Of a DNA stretch of 64,000 bases, positions 12,237 through 23,000 are shown one piece after another. Origin of the DNA: Peltaster fructicola (taxonomy: Eukaryota; Ascomycota; Dothideomycetes); NCBI GenBank assembly GCA_001592805.2, contig CP051139.1, positions 3,162,001-3,226,000 on the forward strand, in the 5' to 3' direction. Below the pieces are notes generated by a model. It searched no databases, was not told the origin of the DNA, and saw only the letters and a program-made list of their open reading frames with translations. How positions within the stretch are numbered: position 1 is the stretch's first letter; every line of letters starts with the position of its first letter. The translations under genes and the position numbers were made by a program.

Positions 12237-12685
12237 ATGGTCAAGGATGATGAAACTGTCGTTGAGTGAGTATCGCAATTGTATGTGTTGACGAGTGCTG
12301 ACTGCGTGATCGAAGAGAGTTCAATGAACTTGTCAATATGTCTGCCAAGGACCTTGAGACTTGGCTGAAGTCTGAGGAATCCGAAGGCGCTGGCTGGAGT
12401 AAGGAGGACGGTTCTGGAGAGTCGATAGGACACGAGAGGTATGCTCGTGCTGAACGTGATCTGGCATGCTGACGTGGGCGTAGCGGCCGCAAGATCATCG
12501 AGATTCTGAAAAGCAATCCCAAGAAGGACCCGAGCAAGTATGCTGAGGATGACATCGCCCACATGCGCAAGGTAGTCGCCTATCTCAAGCGCCATCTGGC
12601 GCAAGAGGAAAAGGCCAAGAAGGATCCAGACTCCAAATCGGCCAAGAGCCTGAAGAACTGGGGACATGATCCACAGAAGGCATAG
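12237..12685 (+). CDS. Small DUF3140-domain protein
   Basis: The exons are 12237-12265, 12316-12438 and 12484-12685, giving 117 residues. Splicing yields VVEEFNELVNMSAKDLETWL, then GESIGHES, then SGRKIIEILKSNPKKDP and HMRKVVAYLKRHLAQE, the two conserved halves of DUF3140. The protein is small, highly charged and helical, with a Lys-rich C-terminus. Family function is not established; some members are annotated as DNA-binding. DUF3140 also occurs in bacteria, but the two phase-broken introns here indicate a long-settled fungal gene. The stop lies only 12 bp from the stop of USB1 on the other strand. Confidence 0.87.
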
Positions 12686-12697
12686 GTAGTGCCGTGC

Positions 12698-13596
12698 TCA
12701 CAAGAACAAAGATCTTGCCTCAGGTCGCTGTTGCGCCAGTTGTACAGTGGTGACCTCTTGGCCAATACGGATCTTGACATCTTTAAATGGTATGCGCAGA
12801 TGGGTGAGTCTTTGCATCAAAGCTTCAGTAAGCCGTACTTCGTGCTCCCCGATATGCTCCAATGCCCACGCCAGACTGATATGAAAGTGGTTCCTTCTAG
12901 ATTGTCCGCCTCGAGCGTCAGTTGAGGTATAGAGTAGTGGCTGTCCGCATTCTTTCGCAACTTCGTTGCAGCTGTCGAGTAGAACATTCAGTTCATCCTT
13001 GTTTGGCTGCTCAAGCTGCATGACAAGGAAGTGTCTGGTGCCAATCTCATTTGGGTGCCATCGAAGCTGTTTAGTCTGGACATCAAACGCGCCGATGCCA
13101 CTCGTCTGAATGCTCTGTCTCACTCTGGTGAGAAAGTGCTCCTTCTGCTCGGTCTTTAGTACAAGCGGTCGTGAGAGCGAAATGTGAAGCGGCAGTGTGA
13201 CGCCAAGGTCGTTGCACAGTAGGCTGTGTACAGTATCCGATCGAGCTTTCGACTCTACGTGGTCAATGACAGCAGAAAGGCATTGTAACTCGTCCTCCTG
13301 AGGATGCCCTCCAGTTAGTCAGCAAGTGAGACCGAAAGAGGGAACAGAGGTGTGGGCAAGCAGGAGACCAGCTTACACTCAAGATACACATGGGCTGGCC
13401 AATTGCCTGCTACATGAGGGACAGCCCTCGTACGTCCACCATGAAGAGATGGATCATCTTGCGTGCTAGATCGCACGGTCGATGAGTATAGATCAAGGAA
13501 TGCAGACGGCAGAGACGGTAGGTCATCGGTCTTAGCTTTCTTCGCAGGTCGTGCATCCCGCTCGTTGTCAGAGTCGGAATAGTCGACAATAGCCAT
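12698..13596 (-). CDS. USB1: U6 snRNA 3'-5' phosphodiesterase Usb1 (2H family)
   Basis: The exons are 13596-13377 and 13308-12698, giving 276 residues. The acceptor GGAG|GGCATC was chosen because it produces VYLEWHPQEDEL, a conserved Usb1 stretch; the nearer CAG would create a stop. Two HxS motifs typical of 2H phosphoesterases are present: PLHISLSRP and NHFHISLAW. The N-terminus [10 protein letters not shown], with a Lys-rich patch, is also typical. The enzyme trims the oligo(U) tail of U6 snRNA to leave a cyclic phosphate and so stabilises it in the nucleus. The gene is tail-to-tail with the DUF3140 gene and head-to-head with PAL1. Confidence 0.94.
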
Positions 13597-13951
13597 GAGC
13601 AATCTTCTGCACGTGCCAAAGCGTACATAAGCAAGCAACGTATCGCAATGACGACGGGTCGATATGGTTGCTCGCTAAAAGCAAAGCAGAGTGTGTCTTT
13701 GCGACCTTGCGGCTCTCGAGATCGCGCGAACGAGGTCCACAAAAGCTGGGTCCACCCTGACGTTGCTCGAAGCATGACGTTGACCTGCCCTGAACTTTTC
13801 AATGGAAGTCGCGGATAGGGAAGAGCATGCCGCGTCAGTAGCTATATACAGATCGGCATGCATATATCCTTAAGGTCCTGCTTTGTCGTGTGCATGTCAA
13901 AAACAATCCATCTTGTCTCTACGCTTCCAACAGCTATAGTCAATTGTCAGA
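13597..13951. promoter_or_regulatory. Shared promoter region of USB1 and PAL1
   Basis: This 355-bp head-to-head spacer must hold both promoters. Two TATA-like tracts are seen, GCTATATACAG near 13840 and GCATATATCC near 13860, both better placed for PAL1 (about 90-110 bp before its ATG). No factor site can be assigned. Confidence 0.5.
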
Positions 13952-15180
13952 ATGGCTGCCATGGACTCGAAATCCGTCAGTATCACATGACACGAGCACG
14001 AAACACACGTTGACATCGTTGTAGGCCGCTGCGGTCCTTATTGACCCAATGACAGCACCCGAGCCTTCTGCAGAGACTGGTCCTGGAGCACACTTCGGGA
14101 GCACATTCGCCCCAAAACCAACCACAGTACAACGAGAAGAGCCAGTCAATTCAAGAAATCCCTTCAGAGACAGCATGGGCACTCCACCTCCGACCAAGAG
14201 CGGTGTGAGCTCGACAACCCGTCCGGTATCAGGTGGCAGTCCTCAATACCGCTTTCCAGCACAGCGCGATGGAGTCCGCTCACAGACACCTCCTTCCTAC
14301 GAGGCAGCAACATCACCAAGATACTCTCCAAAGGCCAGTGGCCATCACCGCCGCACGAGCAGCTTGAAGGAGCGCTTCCCTGGTGATGAGAGCCACTTGC
14401 CGCTCGATATCATTCGCCGTGACAGCAAGAAGGCGCACAGGTCACCACATCTCGCCAAGCGTCACCACCCAGGCGCAGACTCGATCGACAAGCTTGATCC
14501 AGCATTTGGAGGTCATGCATATCACCATGAGGGTCCTTACGATGCTGCACTTCTTGCACGCAACACATCCTTCGAGAATTCGCCCATTGCCGCACTGAAG
14601 ACCACGAATGAGGAGGCCTTGAAAGCGACACCGGCTGAGAACGTTAAGGACGCACTTGACCGACATGTTCCACTGGATGGCGTTGCAATCGTCCCACCTG
14701 GTATGCCTGATAGATTCGGACGTACCTACAACTACGAGGAGGGCGCCGACCTCATGCATGAGTCTGTAAACGGAGAGCCAGGTTACAAGCGTTGGGCGGA
14801 CAGAGTAAGCTATGCGTCTTCAACACTCCAGCAGGGCTAATATAGCACAGGACTACCACTCAGAAGACCTCAAGGGCGAGTCTGAACCATCCTTTTCGTT
14901 GGATCGTGCTTTGCGAGCGCACAAGATTGATGACGATGGCATTGAGATGAGTGATCGCGCTCAGCTTACCAAGGACTATCACAAGGCCGAGCGCAATGGT
15001 ACTCTGGACACGCGTGACCCAGTCGTGATCGCCGGAGGCCAGAGCAGATATGTCGACCTTGAGCACGAGCGTGAGCGCGAGTACTCAAGCAACGTCAATC
15101 GCTCAAGCAGTCTACGACTAGTTGGTGAGGGCTTGAAGAAGCGTATTGGTAGCTTGCGCAAGAAGAATAGGGATGATTGA
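13952..15180 (+). CDS. PAL1: Pal1-family cell morphology protein
   Basis: The exons are 13952-13975, 14025-14804 and 14851-15180, giving 377 residues. The Pal1 core is recognisable in KLDPAFGGHAYHHEGPYDAA, then VPPGMPDRFGRTYNYEEG. These match the family pattern of 'DxxDxxGpYDA' and 'PPG..DRFGR'. NPF (in SRNPFRD, early) is an EH-domain ligand motif. The C-terminus is basic (KKRIGSLRKKNRDD). Pal1 localises to sites of polarised growth in fission yeast, and the budding yeast relatives join early endocytic coats. A matching cortical role here is inferred. Confidence 0.9.
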
Positions 15181-15564
15181 TCATGAAGGCATAATGACTG
15201 CTCGAGCTGGGACGACATGTATGGATAGAGGAATATTGTAGGATTAGATTTTTGGCAGATCAATTTGAGATGCAGGTCAAGTTTGAGACAGCCGCGCACA
15301 TCGGAAGTGATGATGAGCTCGTCCCTCTCTTTGAGATAATGTGCTTGCGACAACAACCATCGGCCATTCATCTTGCAATACGGGTGTGACCATTCATCAC
15401 CACTGCATCGCGACAGGTCCGATTCATGCAAAGATGTAGCTTGATCAACACTCTTCGGACTTTTGGATGCATGATGCGTACAACAACGGTAAACAGAACG
15501 TATAGCTTGCTTCGTTTCCATCTCTTCTCCGTCTCGTCCCCTTACATTGACACACGACACTAAT
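15181..15564. other. Intergenic: PAL1 3' flank and monooxygenase promoter
   Basis: No gene is visible. The stretch is a normal 384-bp tandem spacer, and I see no repeats or clear motifs. Confidence 0.6.
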
Positions 15565-16860
15565 ATGACCGACCCAAAGCAGAAGATACAGATTGCGATA
15601 GCTGGAGGCGGCATAGCAGGATTGGCTCTCGCTGCCGGGCTGTCGAAGCAGTCTCACATCGACTTCCATGTGTACGAGTCTGTGCCGGCATACAAAGATG
15701 TCGGCGCAGGTCTGGCCCTTCACATGAACGCCATCAAGTCCATGGCGCTGATCGGTCCCGAGGTACGGCAGGTATACTTCGACAAAGCGCTCAACCAAGG
15801 TGAAGAGGATGAAGAGCTGGCTACAGAGGTTATCTTGGCATATGGTCCGCATGCTGGAACATTGGTGGCAGAGCTTGGCAGAGCCAAAGGACGAAAGACG
15901 GTCAGCAGAGCAGATCTCATCGAGGGCCTGCTACAACTGGTGCCAAAAGACCGCATATCATTCGGGAAGCGTCTTGAAAGTATAAGTGAGGATTCTCATG
16001 CGGGTCCTGGCAAATCAGTACGTCTGACCTTCACGGACGGCTCTGAAGCATCTGCGGACTGTCTCATCTCGGCAGACGGTATCCATAGCATTACCCGGAG
16101 TTACTTACTTGGACCAGACCATCCTGCGACCGCGCCTAAAAATCACGATGGCTGGCAAGTCTACCGCACGATGGTCACCACTGAAGAAGCGAAGAAGCAT
16201 ATCAATGAGAAGTGGACAAGACGAGTGCCCATCCTCCTTGGACCAAGAGGTCACATTAACTGCATACCTCTGAACAAGGGCACTCGGCTGAGCGCTGGTG
16301 TCGCCGTTCGTGGAGCCAAGTTGGAAGCAGGCGGTGCACCACCATTGGATCCTGCGATCTATGCCGACTACAGCGAGGATGCTCGCAGGATTGTTGAGAT
16401 GGTTGCTCGTGATACTAGTGCGAGCTGGACTGCTGCCGACCATGACCATGCACCATATTACGTCAAGGACAACGTTGCGGTCATTGGTGATTCAGCACAT
16501 GCAGCGATGCCATATGCAGGCAATGGAGCAGCGCAGGCCTTGGAGGATGCCGCGGTACTCAACCATCTCTTCTCACGGGTGCATTCACTCGATCATATCA
16601 AGCCTGCATTGCTAGCCTATGATGCTGTCCGAAGACCTCGTTCTCAGAAGGTCGTGGACCTCGCTCGTCAGTTTGGTCGAATATATGCCTACGCCGAGGA
16701 TGGCATGCACGAGGATCCAGTCCGCATGAAGCAGTTCTTCGCCAGTGCAGCAGCGTTCACAAACAATGCAGATGTTCAGAAGCAGAACGATGATGCCATG
16801 CACGTCTTCTTGCAGAGCATTAAGGAAGATGCTCCAGCTGATGTGGGAGAAGAAGTCTGA
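15565..16860 (+). CDS. FAD-dependent monooxygenase (salicylate hydroxylase-like)
   Basis: This is a single exon of 431 residues from the ATG at 15565; the open frame reaches a few codons further up but has no ATG there. The dinucleotide-binding motif GGGIAG is at about residues 14-19. The FAD-contact motif GDSAHAAMPYAGNGA is at about 307-321, followed by the helix QALEDAAVL, as in group A aromatic hydroxylases. SADGIHSITR matches the conserved DG motif. The length suits salicylate hydroxylase and related 6-hydroxynicotinate or kynurenine-type enzymes. The substrate cannot be read from sequence. No partner genes of an aromatic catabolic cluster are seen except a neighbouring MFS carrier. Confidence 0.92.
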   Translation: MTDPKQKIQIAIAGGGIAGLALAAGLSKQSHIDFHVYESVPAYKDVGAGLALHMNAIKSMALIGPEVRQVYFDKALNQGEEDEELATEVILAYGPHAGTLVAELGRAKGRKTVSRADLIEGLLQLVPKDRISFGKRLESISEDSHAGPGKSVRLTFTDGSEASADCLISADGIHSITRSYLLGPDHPATAPKNHDGWQVYRTMVTTEEAKKHINEKWTRRVPILLGPRGHINCIPLNKGTRLSAGVAVRGAKLEAGGAPPLDPAIYADYSEDARRIVEMVARDTSASWTAADHDHAPYYVKDNVAVIGDSAHAAMPYAGNGAAQALEDAAVLNHLFSRVHSLDHIKPALLAYDAVRRPRSQKVVDLARQFGRIYAYAEDGMHEDPVRMKQFFASAAAFTNNADVQKQNDDAMHVFLQSIKEDAPADVGEEV

Positions 16861-17151
16861 ACGTCAGTGAAACATGGTTGCAAAGACTAACGACCAAGCT
16901 GGGATAACACGGACTGAGACGATGTGTTTGTGCTCCATTGATTCCTCTTCTGGGCATACGAAGTTGGCTATTCGATAAGTCCAAGGGCACACAGGAATTG
17001 GTTGTACAGCCTACGACAAATGGCTGCGTCTCAAATATGCGCAAATGCTCGCTGATCGGGAAACCGGGGTGTCATCTCAATGGTGTTGTGTAGCCAGGTA
17101 CACCTGCATAGCACAATGTAGCTGCAAGCATCAGTTTGGGATGGTGATAAG

Positions 17152-17448
17152 ATGAACGCGATGCACGTCTCTTTCCAATCAGATGTCAAACGTGGCTGGC
17201 TCGTCATAACGGTGACACGATATTGTCCACCTCGGCCAAACGGGTGGGTAGTCAAGAGGAGCAACGACTATAGATGTCCTTGGGTTGTGGAGTACTACCA
17301 GCGTACATTCACCGACCAGCCAAACGATCTCTCATGCTACTGGAAGACTGCAATTGACCAGGCCTCGGCCAACCCAACCTGCCACATGAGTGCAGTGTTC
17401 CTTGCTGCCATATCGCTCGATCTGCCGACCTCGAAGTCCCGGGTATGA
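17152..17448 (+). CDS. Candidate small Trp/Tyr/Cys-rich hypothetical ORF
   Basis: Ninety-eight codons run from ATG to TGA. Composition is protein-like, with many aromatic residues (VVEYYQRTF, SCYWKTA) and four Cys, and codon choice resembles the neighbouring genes (TAC, CAG, GCC, ACC). There is no signal peptide and no recognised family. It lies alone in the 944-bp spacer between the monooxygenase and the MFS carrier. It could be an exon remnant or a chance frame; the rest of the spacer shows nothing else. Confidence 0.25.
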   Translation: MNAMHVSFQSDVKRGWLVITVTRYCPPRPNGWVVKRSNDYRCPWVVEYYQRTFTDQPNDLSCYWKTAIDQASANPTCHMSAVFLAAISLDLPTSKSRV

Positions 17449-17804
17449 GTACGTATCGTTGACGTCCTCATTCACTGAGACGAGGCTGGAGTGAAGAGCC
17501 AATCACAAAAACATCTAGTGACTGACCACGTTTTTCCACTGCGCCGATCACATTGCTAAATACAAGCACGCGGCGGGGATATCGCTACGGAAGTATAAAC
17601 GGCTCTTCTAATTGTGATACCCTCTGTGCAACCTACCCTGTCACTGTAAGCATGCACGACCTCGCAGCTTATCAGAGTTTCAATACGAGCCAGGCCTCCT
17701 GCATCTAACTTCACTCTTCGCGACTCTTTATCTATCGTGATCGAAACCATCGAAGCTGCTTCTCAGGAGCACGCGACAGCTCAGCGTTCAGTAACATCCC
17801 GATC

Positions 17805-19571
17805 ATGGATCCACATACCAAACCTACCGCATCTGAGAAGGTCACCAATGCCGACCTTGTCGAGAATTTGCACGACGCTGCGGCCAGAGGACACGCAGCT
17901 ACGGATCAGTTAGTATACAACAGCGTTTGACCCGAGCAGTTCTGATGACCTTAGGTATGGACGAGCACTCATCACCATCGACCGGGTAGCCGAGCGCAAG
18001 CTACGAAGGAAGATCGACTTCATGGTCATTCCAACAGTCTCTCTCCTGTACTTGTTCTGCTTCATCGATCGAGCAAACATTGGTTGGTGAATCGGAAATC
18101 GCTCCGAACCTCATGCTGATGCTGCGACAGGCAATGCCAACATCGCTGGTCTCCAGACAGATCTCGGTCTCAAGAACAATGGTGCGTACTTACTACGTCG
18201 CTTCGACTTTGCTGACCAGCACAAGATTACAACGCAGTCCTGTCTTGCTTCTACATCTCGTACATTCTGTTCGAGATTCCATCGAATATCCTCTGCAAGA
18301 AGATCGGTCCATCACGGTACATACCAGCAATCACGCTGCTCTTCGGCATCTGCTCCTTCGGTACAGCATTCGTCCACAACTTCTCGGCCATCTGTGGTGT
18401 TCGATTCGTCCTGGGTTAGTGAGCGTGGGTACTCGATGGACCAAGCTGATGTTCTACAGGCATATTCGAGGCTGGCATGCTACCAGGTATTGCATACTAC
18501 CTTTCTCGTTGGTATCGTCGCAGCGAGTTGGCCTTCGCGCTGTCCATGTACATCGTCATGGCTCCTCTGGCCGGTGCCTTCGGTGGTTTACTGGCCTCTG
18601 GTATCCTCAAATTGAGCAACATCGGAAGTCTGACGACCTGGCGCATGATCTTCGTCGTCGAAGGCATCATCACTTGCGGCCTTGCCATCATATCTTTCTT
18701 CACCCTGACTGAGCATCCTGCGACAGCTCGATGGCTTACACCAGCAGAGCGCGATCTTGCCATTGCCAGAATCAAGTCCGAACGCGTTGGCAATCTGGAG
18801 GTCATTGACAAGCTCGACAAGTCCAAGGCGCTCAAAGGAATCTTCAACCCTGTCGTGCTGACCACAGCCTTCATCTTCCTGTTGAACAATGTTACCGTGC
18901 AGGGCCTGGCATTCTTCTTGCCGAAGATCATTTCGACCATCTACCCTACGCAGAGCGTCATCTATCAGCAGATCAGAACCGTACCTCCATACGTCGTCGG
19001 AGCCTTCTTCACTGTGCTGCTTCCACTGATTTCATGGCGCATCGACAAGCGACAGATCATCTTCATTGCAAGCGCACCACTCGTCATGATCGGCTACATC
19101 ATGTTTCTGGCATCGACCGACAACAATGTTCGGTATGGCGCCACCTTCTTGATCACCGCTGGTGCATTCTCCTTTGGTGCTCTCTGCAATGCGCAAGCAT
19201 CTGCCAATGTGGTTTCGGACACCTCGAAGGCCACGGCTATCAGCACAGTCGTGATGGCTGGAAACATCGGAGGCTTGAGTGAGTTACTCCCGACGAGCAC
19301 TACATATGACCAGCCCGATCACTGACATCATCTTGCAGTCTCCACCTGGGCATTCCTACCGTGGGATGCGCCAAACTACCACATCGGCAACGGCCTCAAC
19401 TTGGCCACTGCCACCACCATACTTTTGGCCAGTATCGCAGTGCTGATCTGGATGAATATGGATAACAAGAAACGAGAGTCGAAGGACGTCGATGCTGAGC
19501 TTGCTGGATTGGATCAGACGGTTGTCGCCGATCTTGACTGGAAGCATCCATCGTTCAGATGGCGACCATGA
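17805..19571 (+). CDS. MFS transporter of the anion:cation symporter (allantoate/nicotinate permease) type
   Basis: Six exons (17805-17908, 17955-18082, 18131-18181, 18226-18414, 18460-19278, 19339-19571) give 507 residues; all junctions keep frame. About twelve membrane segments are visible, starting at VIPTVSLLYLFCFIDRANIG, the family's first helix. The block FEIPSNILCKKIGPSRYIP, the loop-2/3 signature, follows, then FEAGMLPGIAYYLSRWYRR, another hallmark of the Dal5/Tna1 group. Exon 3 is only 51 bp. Family members take up organic anions such as allantoate, nicotinate, pantothenate or biotin with protons at the plasma membrane. The substrate here is not predictable. Confidence 0.92.
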
Positions 19572-20061
19572 AGCATACTAGGATACTCATGCTGTGCAAC
19601 GCACAAGCAGACGAACAATCTCGTACCACCTGAAAGTCACAAGGATCACGAATCTGTCTCATCGCTCAAGAAGAAGTTCTTCAACGTTTCTCTCGCAAGC
19701 ATTGACCACAATGTCATGTCTCATTCTCTGGCCGCAATTGGCTCCCGCTTTCCCAAGTGCCAGGCCGGTGGTGCAATGCAATCTGTCTGCTTGCGAATGT
19801 GTCATTCTTCGAGAGAACAACAACAATGCTGATGGAACTCTAGGCACTGTTGTCACCGTTCAGCGTTGCGCCCGTCCATCCACCCGTACCCGACACTCTT
19901 GAGCCTCCCCGACAACCACCCATTGACAGCAGCTCAACGAGAACTCATGACCAGATAAGCGATCACAGCCGGCGCGGCATGTGATAAGAGCGACTGGGAG
20001 TGCGACAGATTTGAGAGGCTGGCAGCTGGTACTGCCATTGAGGTGGTCTAAGGACGACAAC
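19572..20061. other. Intergenic: MFS 3' flank and promoter of the next ORF
   Basis: No convincing gene is present. The frame of the next ORF extends upstream to 19981 without an ATG. Confidence 0.5.
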
Positions 20062-20616
20062 ATGAGGTTTCTCACATACGGCTCCAAGTCACGCTCATCC
20101 ATTCAGCGAAAGTCATCGATAACCAAGTCGCGACTGCATCTATCTAAGCTGCGCAATCTCACACTGAGCGCAGCAGTCTCGGATTCCTGGATTGGCATCG
20201 CCATTGAGTGGCGCAAGCATGATGAGATTGAAATCGCTTTCGCCTACCATAATGGCCATCACCGCGCAGGACATGTGGTGCATACTGTACAAATACCGCG
20301 AACTTATGAGCTCATGCCACCCAGCTTCCTTGGGCCATTGAGCTTTCCATCAGACGATGCCGGCAGTTTCGTCTGCGATCATATTCTGGATGCTGTGAGA
20401 TACTTTCAGACTTCCAATGAGTCCAAGTACCATGGCGCTGGCCTTTCGGAAGAGGTGGTGAGATTGAGTCCACAGTTGCCGTCGAGATTATGGCTGGACC
20501 TCGACATTGTGCCCATTACTACCACGAGCAGCGAACAAGATGCCTGGTCGTCGAGCTCTGCGCGCTCATCTATCTCCATGATATCGGTCAGCTCAAGTAG
20601 CTCGGATTGTGCATAG
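20062..20616 (+). CDS. Hypothetical protein, 184 residues
   Basis: A single exon runs from the ATG at 20062 (MRFLTYGSKSRSS) to TAG. The N-terminal 35 residues are basic and Ser-rich. The middle has alternating hydrophobic strands (SWIGIAIEWRKHDEIEIAFA). The C-terminus is a Ser-rich tail (SSSSARSSISMISVSSSSS). No known domain is recognised. Codon use is like the flanking genes, which favours a real gene. A lineage-restricted protein is my inference. Confidence 0.55.
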   Translation: MRFLTYGSKSRSSIQRKSSITKSRLHLSKLRNLTLSAAVSDSWIGIAIEWRKHDEIEIAFAYHNGHHRAGHVVHTVQIPRTYELMPPSFLGPLSFPSDDAGSFVCDHILDAVRYFQTSNESKYHGAGLSEEVVRLSPQLPSRLWLDLDIVPITTTSSEQDAWSSSSARSSISMISVSSSSSDCA

Positions 20617-20737
20617 TTGGGATATGTATCAGTAATGTATACTAGAGTTTAGGAGGAGCGCACTGAGGCATAACGCTTAGCATAGCACACTCTGTAGCTG
20701 TATAGTTCATTCATGAGTATAGTATAGGATGACGCTG

Positions 20738-21030
20738 GTTCCTTCGTGGTCAACCTGAGGTTGTGCCCTGTTCTGGTTTGGTGTTCGTTCACTGATGCTT
20801 CCTGCTGGGTTGGTGGTTAGGCTTCCGAGATGTCTTGAATGTTCCACCGTTGTCAGCCTGAGGTTGTACCCTGTTCCGGTCTGCTGTCCGCTCACTGATG
20901 CTTCCTGCTGGGTTGGTGGCTATGCTTTCAAGGCGTCTGGCAGGTTCCACCGTAATCAACTTGAGGTTGTTGCCCGTTCTGTTCTGGTGTACACTCACTG
21001 ATGCTTCCCGCTGAGTAGGTGGTTGTGAAG
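20738..21030. repeat. Tandem repeat, 103-bp unit, about 2.8 copies
   Basis: The units start at 20738, 20841 and 20944 with GTTCC. All share TGAGGTTGT then CACTGATGCTTCC and (C/T)GCTG(G/A)GT(T/A)GGTGG at the same offsets. Copies differ from each other at roughly a fifth of positions, so the array is old. Since 103 is not a multiple of three, it does not encode a protein repeat, although short minus-strand frames run across it. Confidence 0.85.
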
Positions 21031-21908
21031 TTTCTACAGCTGACTACGAAGTTCGGTTGTCGTTGCTGATATGACGTCTAAAGCACCGTCTACGACCTTG
21101 TGTAATGCGATCGGAACAGCCGAGCCATCGTACATCATGTCTGCTCCTGTGGTCTAGACTTCGCAGAGTCGCATTCGACTGCCAATGTCTGTGCTGATCG
21201 GCGGAATGTTGGGCCAGACTCAATCAGCCGTGTTGACGAATCTGAGCCTGATCGCCGTTTAACGACGACATGTGTCACTCGTCTAGCGTGGGGGATGGCA
21301 ACTGCTGCTTGCTATCGTGCTCGTAGCTGTACTCAACGTAACGTAAGCATCCTATGCTGCCTCGCCATCAGTGTTTGTGCTCGAGGCTCATCCTACCTCA
21401 GCATACTTGCTCTTGTGCTGCCCTGTCATGCGCAAGGTATGGTACTGCCACTGCCCAGATAAGTAAGAACCCGATGCCTAAGTCGTCAGCCACCCACGAT
21501 AGAGTGAATCGTGATGTCTGCACCCCACCATCCTTGGAAACTAGCAGATTCGAACCGAGAGCACCTCAATACAGGTGACCACAATTGCTGGTATAACCGT
21601 TACAACCTAGTGTCGTTGCAGCAGGCAAAAAGAGAACGGGCAGGAGTATAGGCAGGCGAATAAGCAAAAGAAGTAAAAAAGAGGGCCTATCCAGCTGAGC
21701 ACCGCCAACACGCTTCCCGATGTATTGTCCAGAATGCTCAGCGACCTGGCTGGTGCCGCCACAGCAGGCTTTCGCTGATTGTCCAGAACACCAGTGGTAT
21801 GACCACGGAAGCTTTTTGGGTGAAAGTGAACGGCAATCTGAGGTGTATATAGGCACAAAGCGTGGCCTGTGCTTCCACTGTGTGAAAGCTGTCACCAGCA
21901 CTTGCTCT

Positions 21909-22138
21909 GTGATTGTGTCACTCCAAGATGCTGTCCATACTGCGGTGCAGCACCACCACCAGCAGCGACGATGCCGCCAACGAAGATGCCCGTGGAGGTC
22001 CTGTACTGCCCAACACTTACTATGTGATTGTGGTACTTCAAGATGCTGTCGACACTGTAGCACAGCACCGCCACCAGGAACAACGCCGCCGCCGCCAACG
22101 GAGGACGCCCGTGGAGGCTACGTATTGCAGCCACTGTA
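21909..22138. repeat. Tandem duplication, 115-bp unit, two copies
   Basis: GTGATTGTG opens at 21909 and again at 22024. Both copies continue through CAAGATGCTGTC, CAGCACC(A/G)CCACCAG, GCCGCCAACG and GCCCGTGGAGG. There is moderate divergence between copies. It is unrelated to the 103-bp array 0.9 kb away. No coding role is evident. Confidence 0.8.
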
Positions 22139-23000
22139 AGCAGCTGTCGTCTATCTAGCAGCCACATGAGTAGTGCATCGTGCTCCCGCGTATGCTCAGC
22201 GATAACTCCCCAGGCACTGCAAGCTCGTACTGCTTCTCATGTCGCGACTGCACGAGACCTGAAGTGAATGGCATATGAGAGTGGCGACAAGCCTACAGCT
22301 GCAGTGCAGGTCAAACGGAGTGACGGGAAATGGAATGACTGGCTGACGAAGAAGAATAGATACTTGCTCCTTGAATACGTACAGTGCTTATGTGAAGTGC
22401 AGCGTGCGACTCCATGCCCAACGAGTGCTCCATGCGAGTGCATGCTCGCCTCAAGCTAGAGTCAAGCTATCATGCTGCATTGCCCTGAATGAATCCGAAC
22501 ACTGCCTAATGCGATGGTGAACGAGCATGTGATTTCGTAGAGACAAAAGGGAGAAGGTAGTGCAAGAGAAGATGAGATGAAGTCAAGATTTTCCATGCCC
22601 AAGTTTAGAACATGCCCAGCGCCACAGCGCCTGCCCGATGATCCAGGAACCCCACCATAACCAGGACCTGATCATCATACATTCACCCATCTTGTTAGAA
22701 GTCTTGCTTGCTACACCGGTGTCGCCTCGTGCTTAGGGTCAGGCGCAGGCTTATAGTCGCGCATTCGTCCCTCTTTCAAATCGCTCCTCGGCTTCTGCTC
22801 TTCGCAACATTCTTGCCATACCCTGCTCACGATCAGTCTCCACCCTTACGTAGGCTAGGCCGGCAGGCATAAGTTTTCTAGTCGTCACCTGTCCTCACGA
22901 TCCCTGGTGTTCAGCAAGACGAGCGCCGAGGAAAAGCGGACCATCACGTCAACCACGGGCTTAATAGGCACTGCCCAGGCCGGCTCTTGGACGGATAGCC

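Larger units (their letters stand above)
20617..23000. other. Gene-poor 2.4-kb stretch with two tandem-repeat blocks
   Basis: Apart from the arrays at 20738-21030 and 21909-22138, I see only short frames without ATG starts or domain character. The last about 250 bp is the promoter of the penta-EF-hand gene. No transposase, reverse transcriptase or terminal repeat is visible. Confidence 0.6.

Noticed and set aside
15547-15564. Upstream extension of the monooxygenase
   Set aside because: The frame starts with TTG; the ATG at 15565 is adjacent to a typical flavoprotein N-terminus.
21530-21600. A tRNA-like B-box (GGTTCGAATC) on the minus strand with GTGGTCACCTG upstream
   Set aside because: The T-stem pairs poorly and no acceptor stem can be formed, so a functional tRNA is not supported; a decayed tRNA-derived SINE is possible but not demonstrable.
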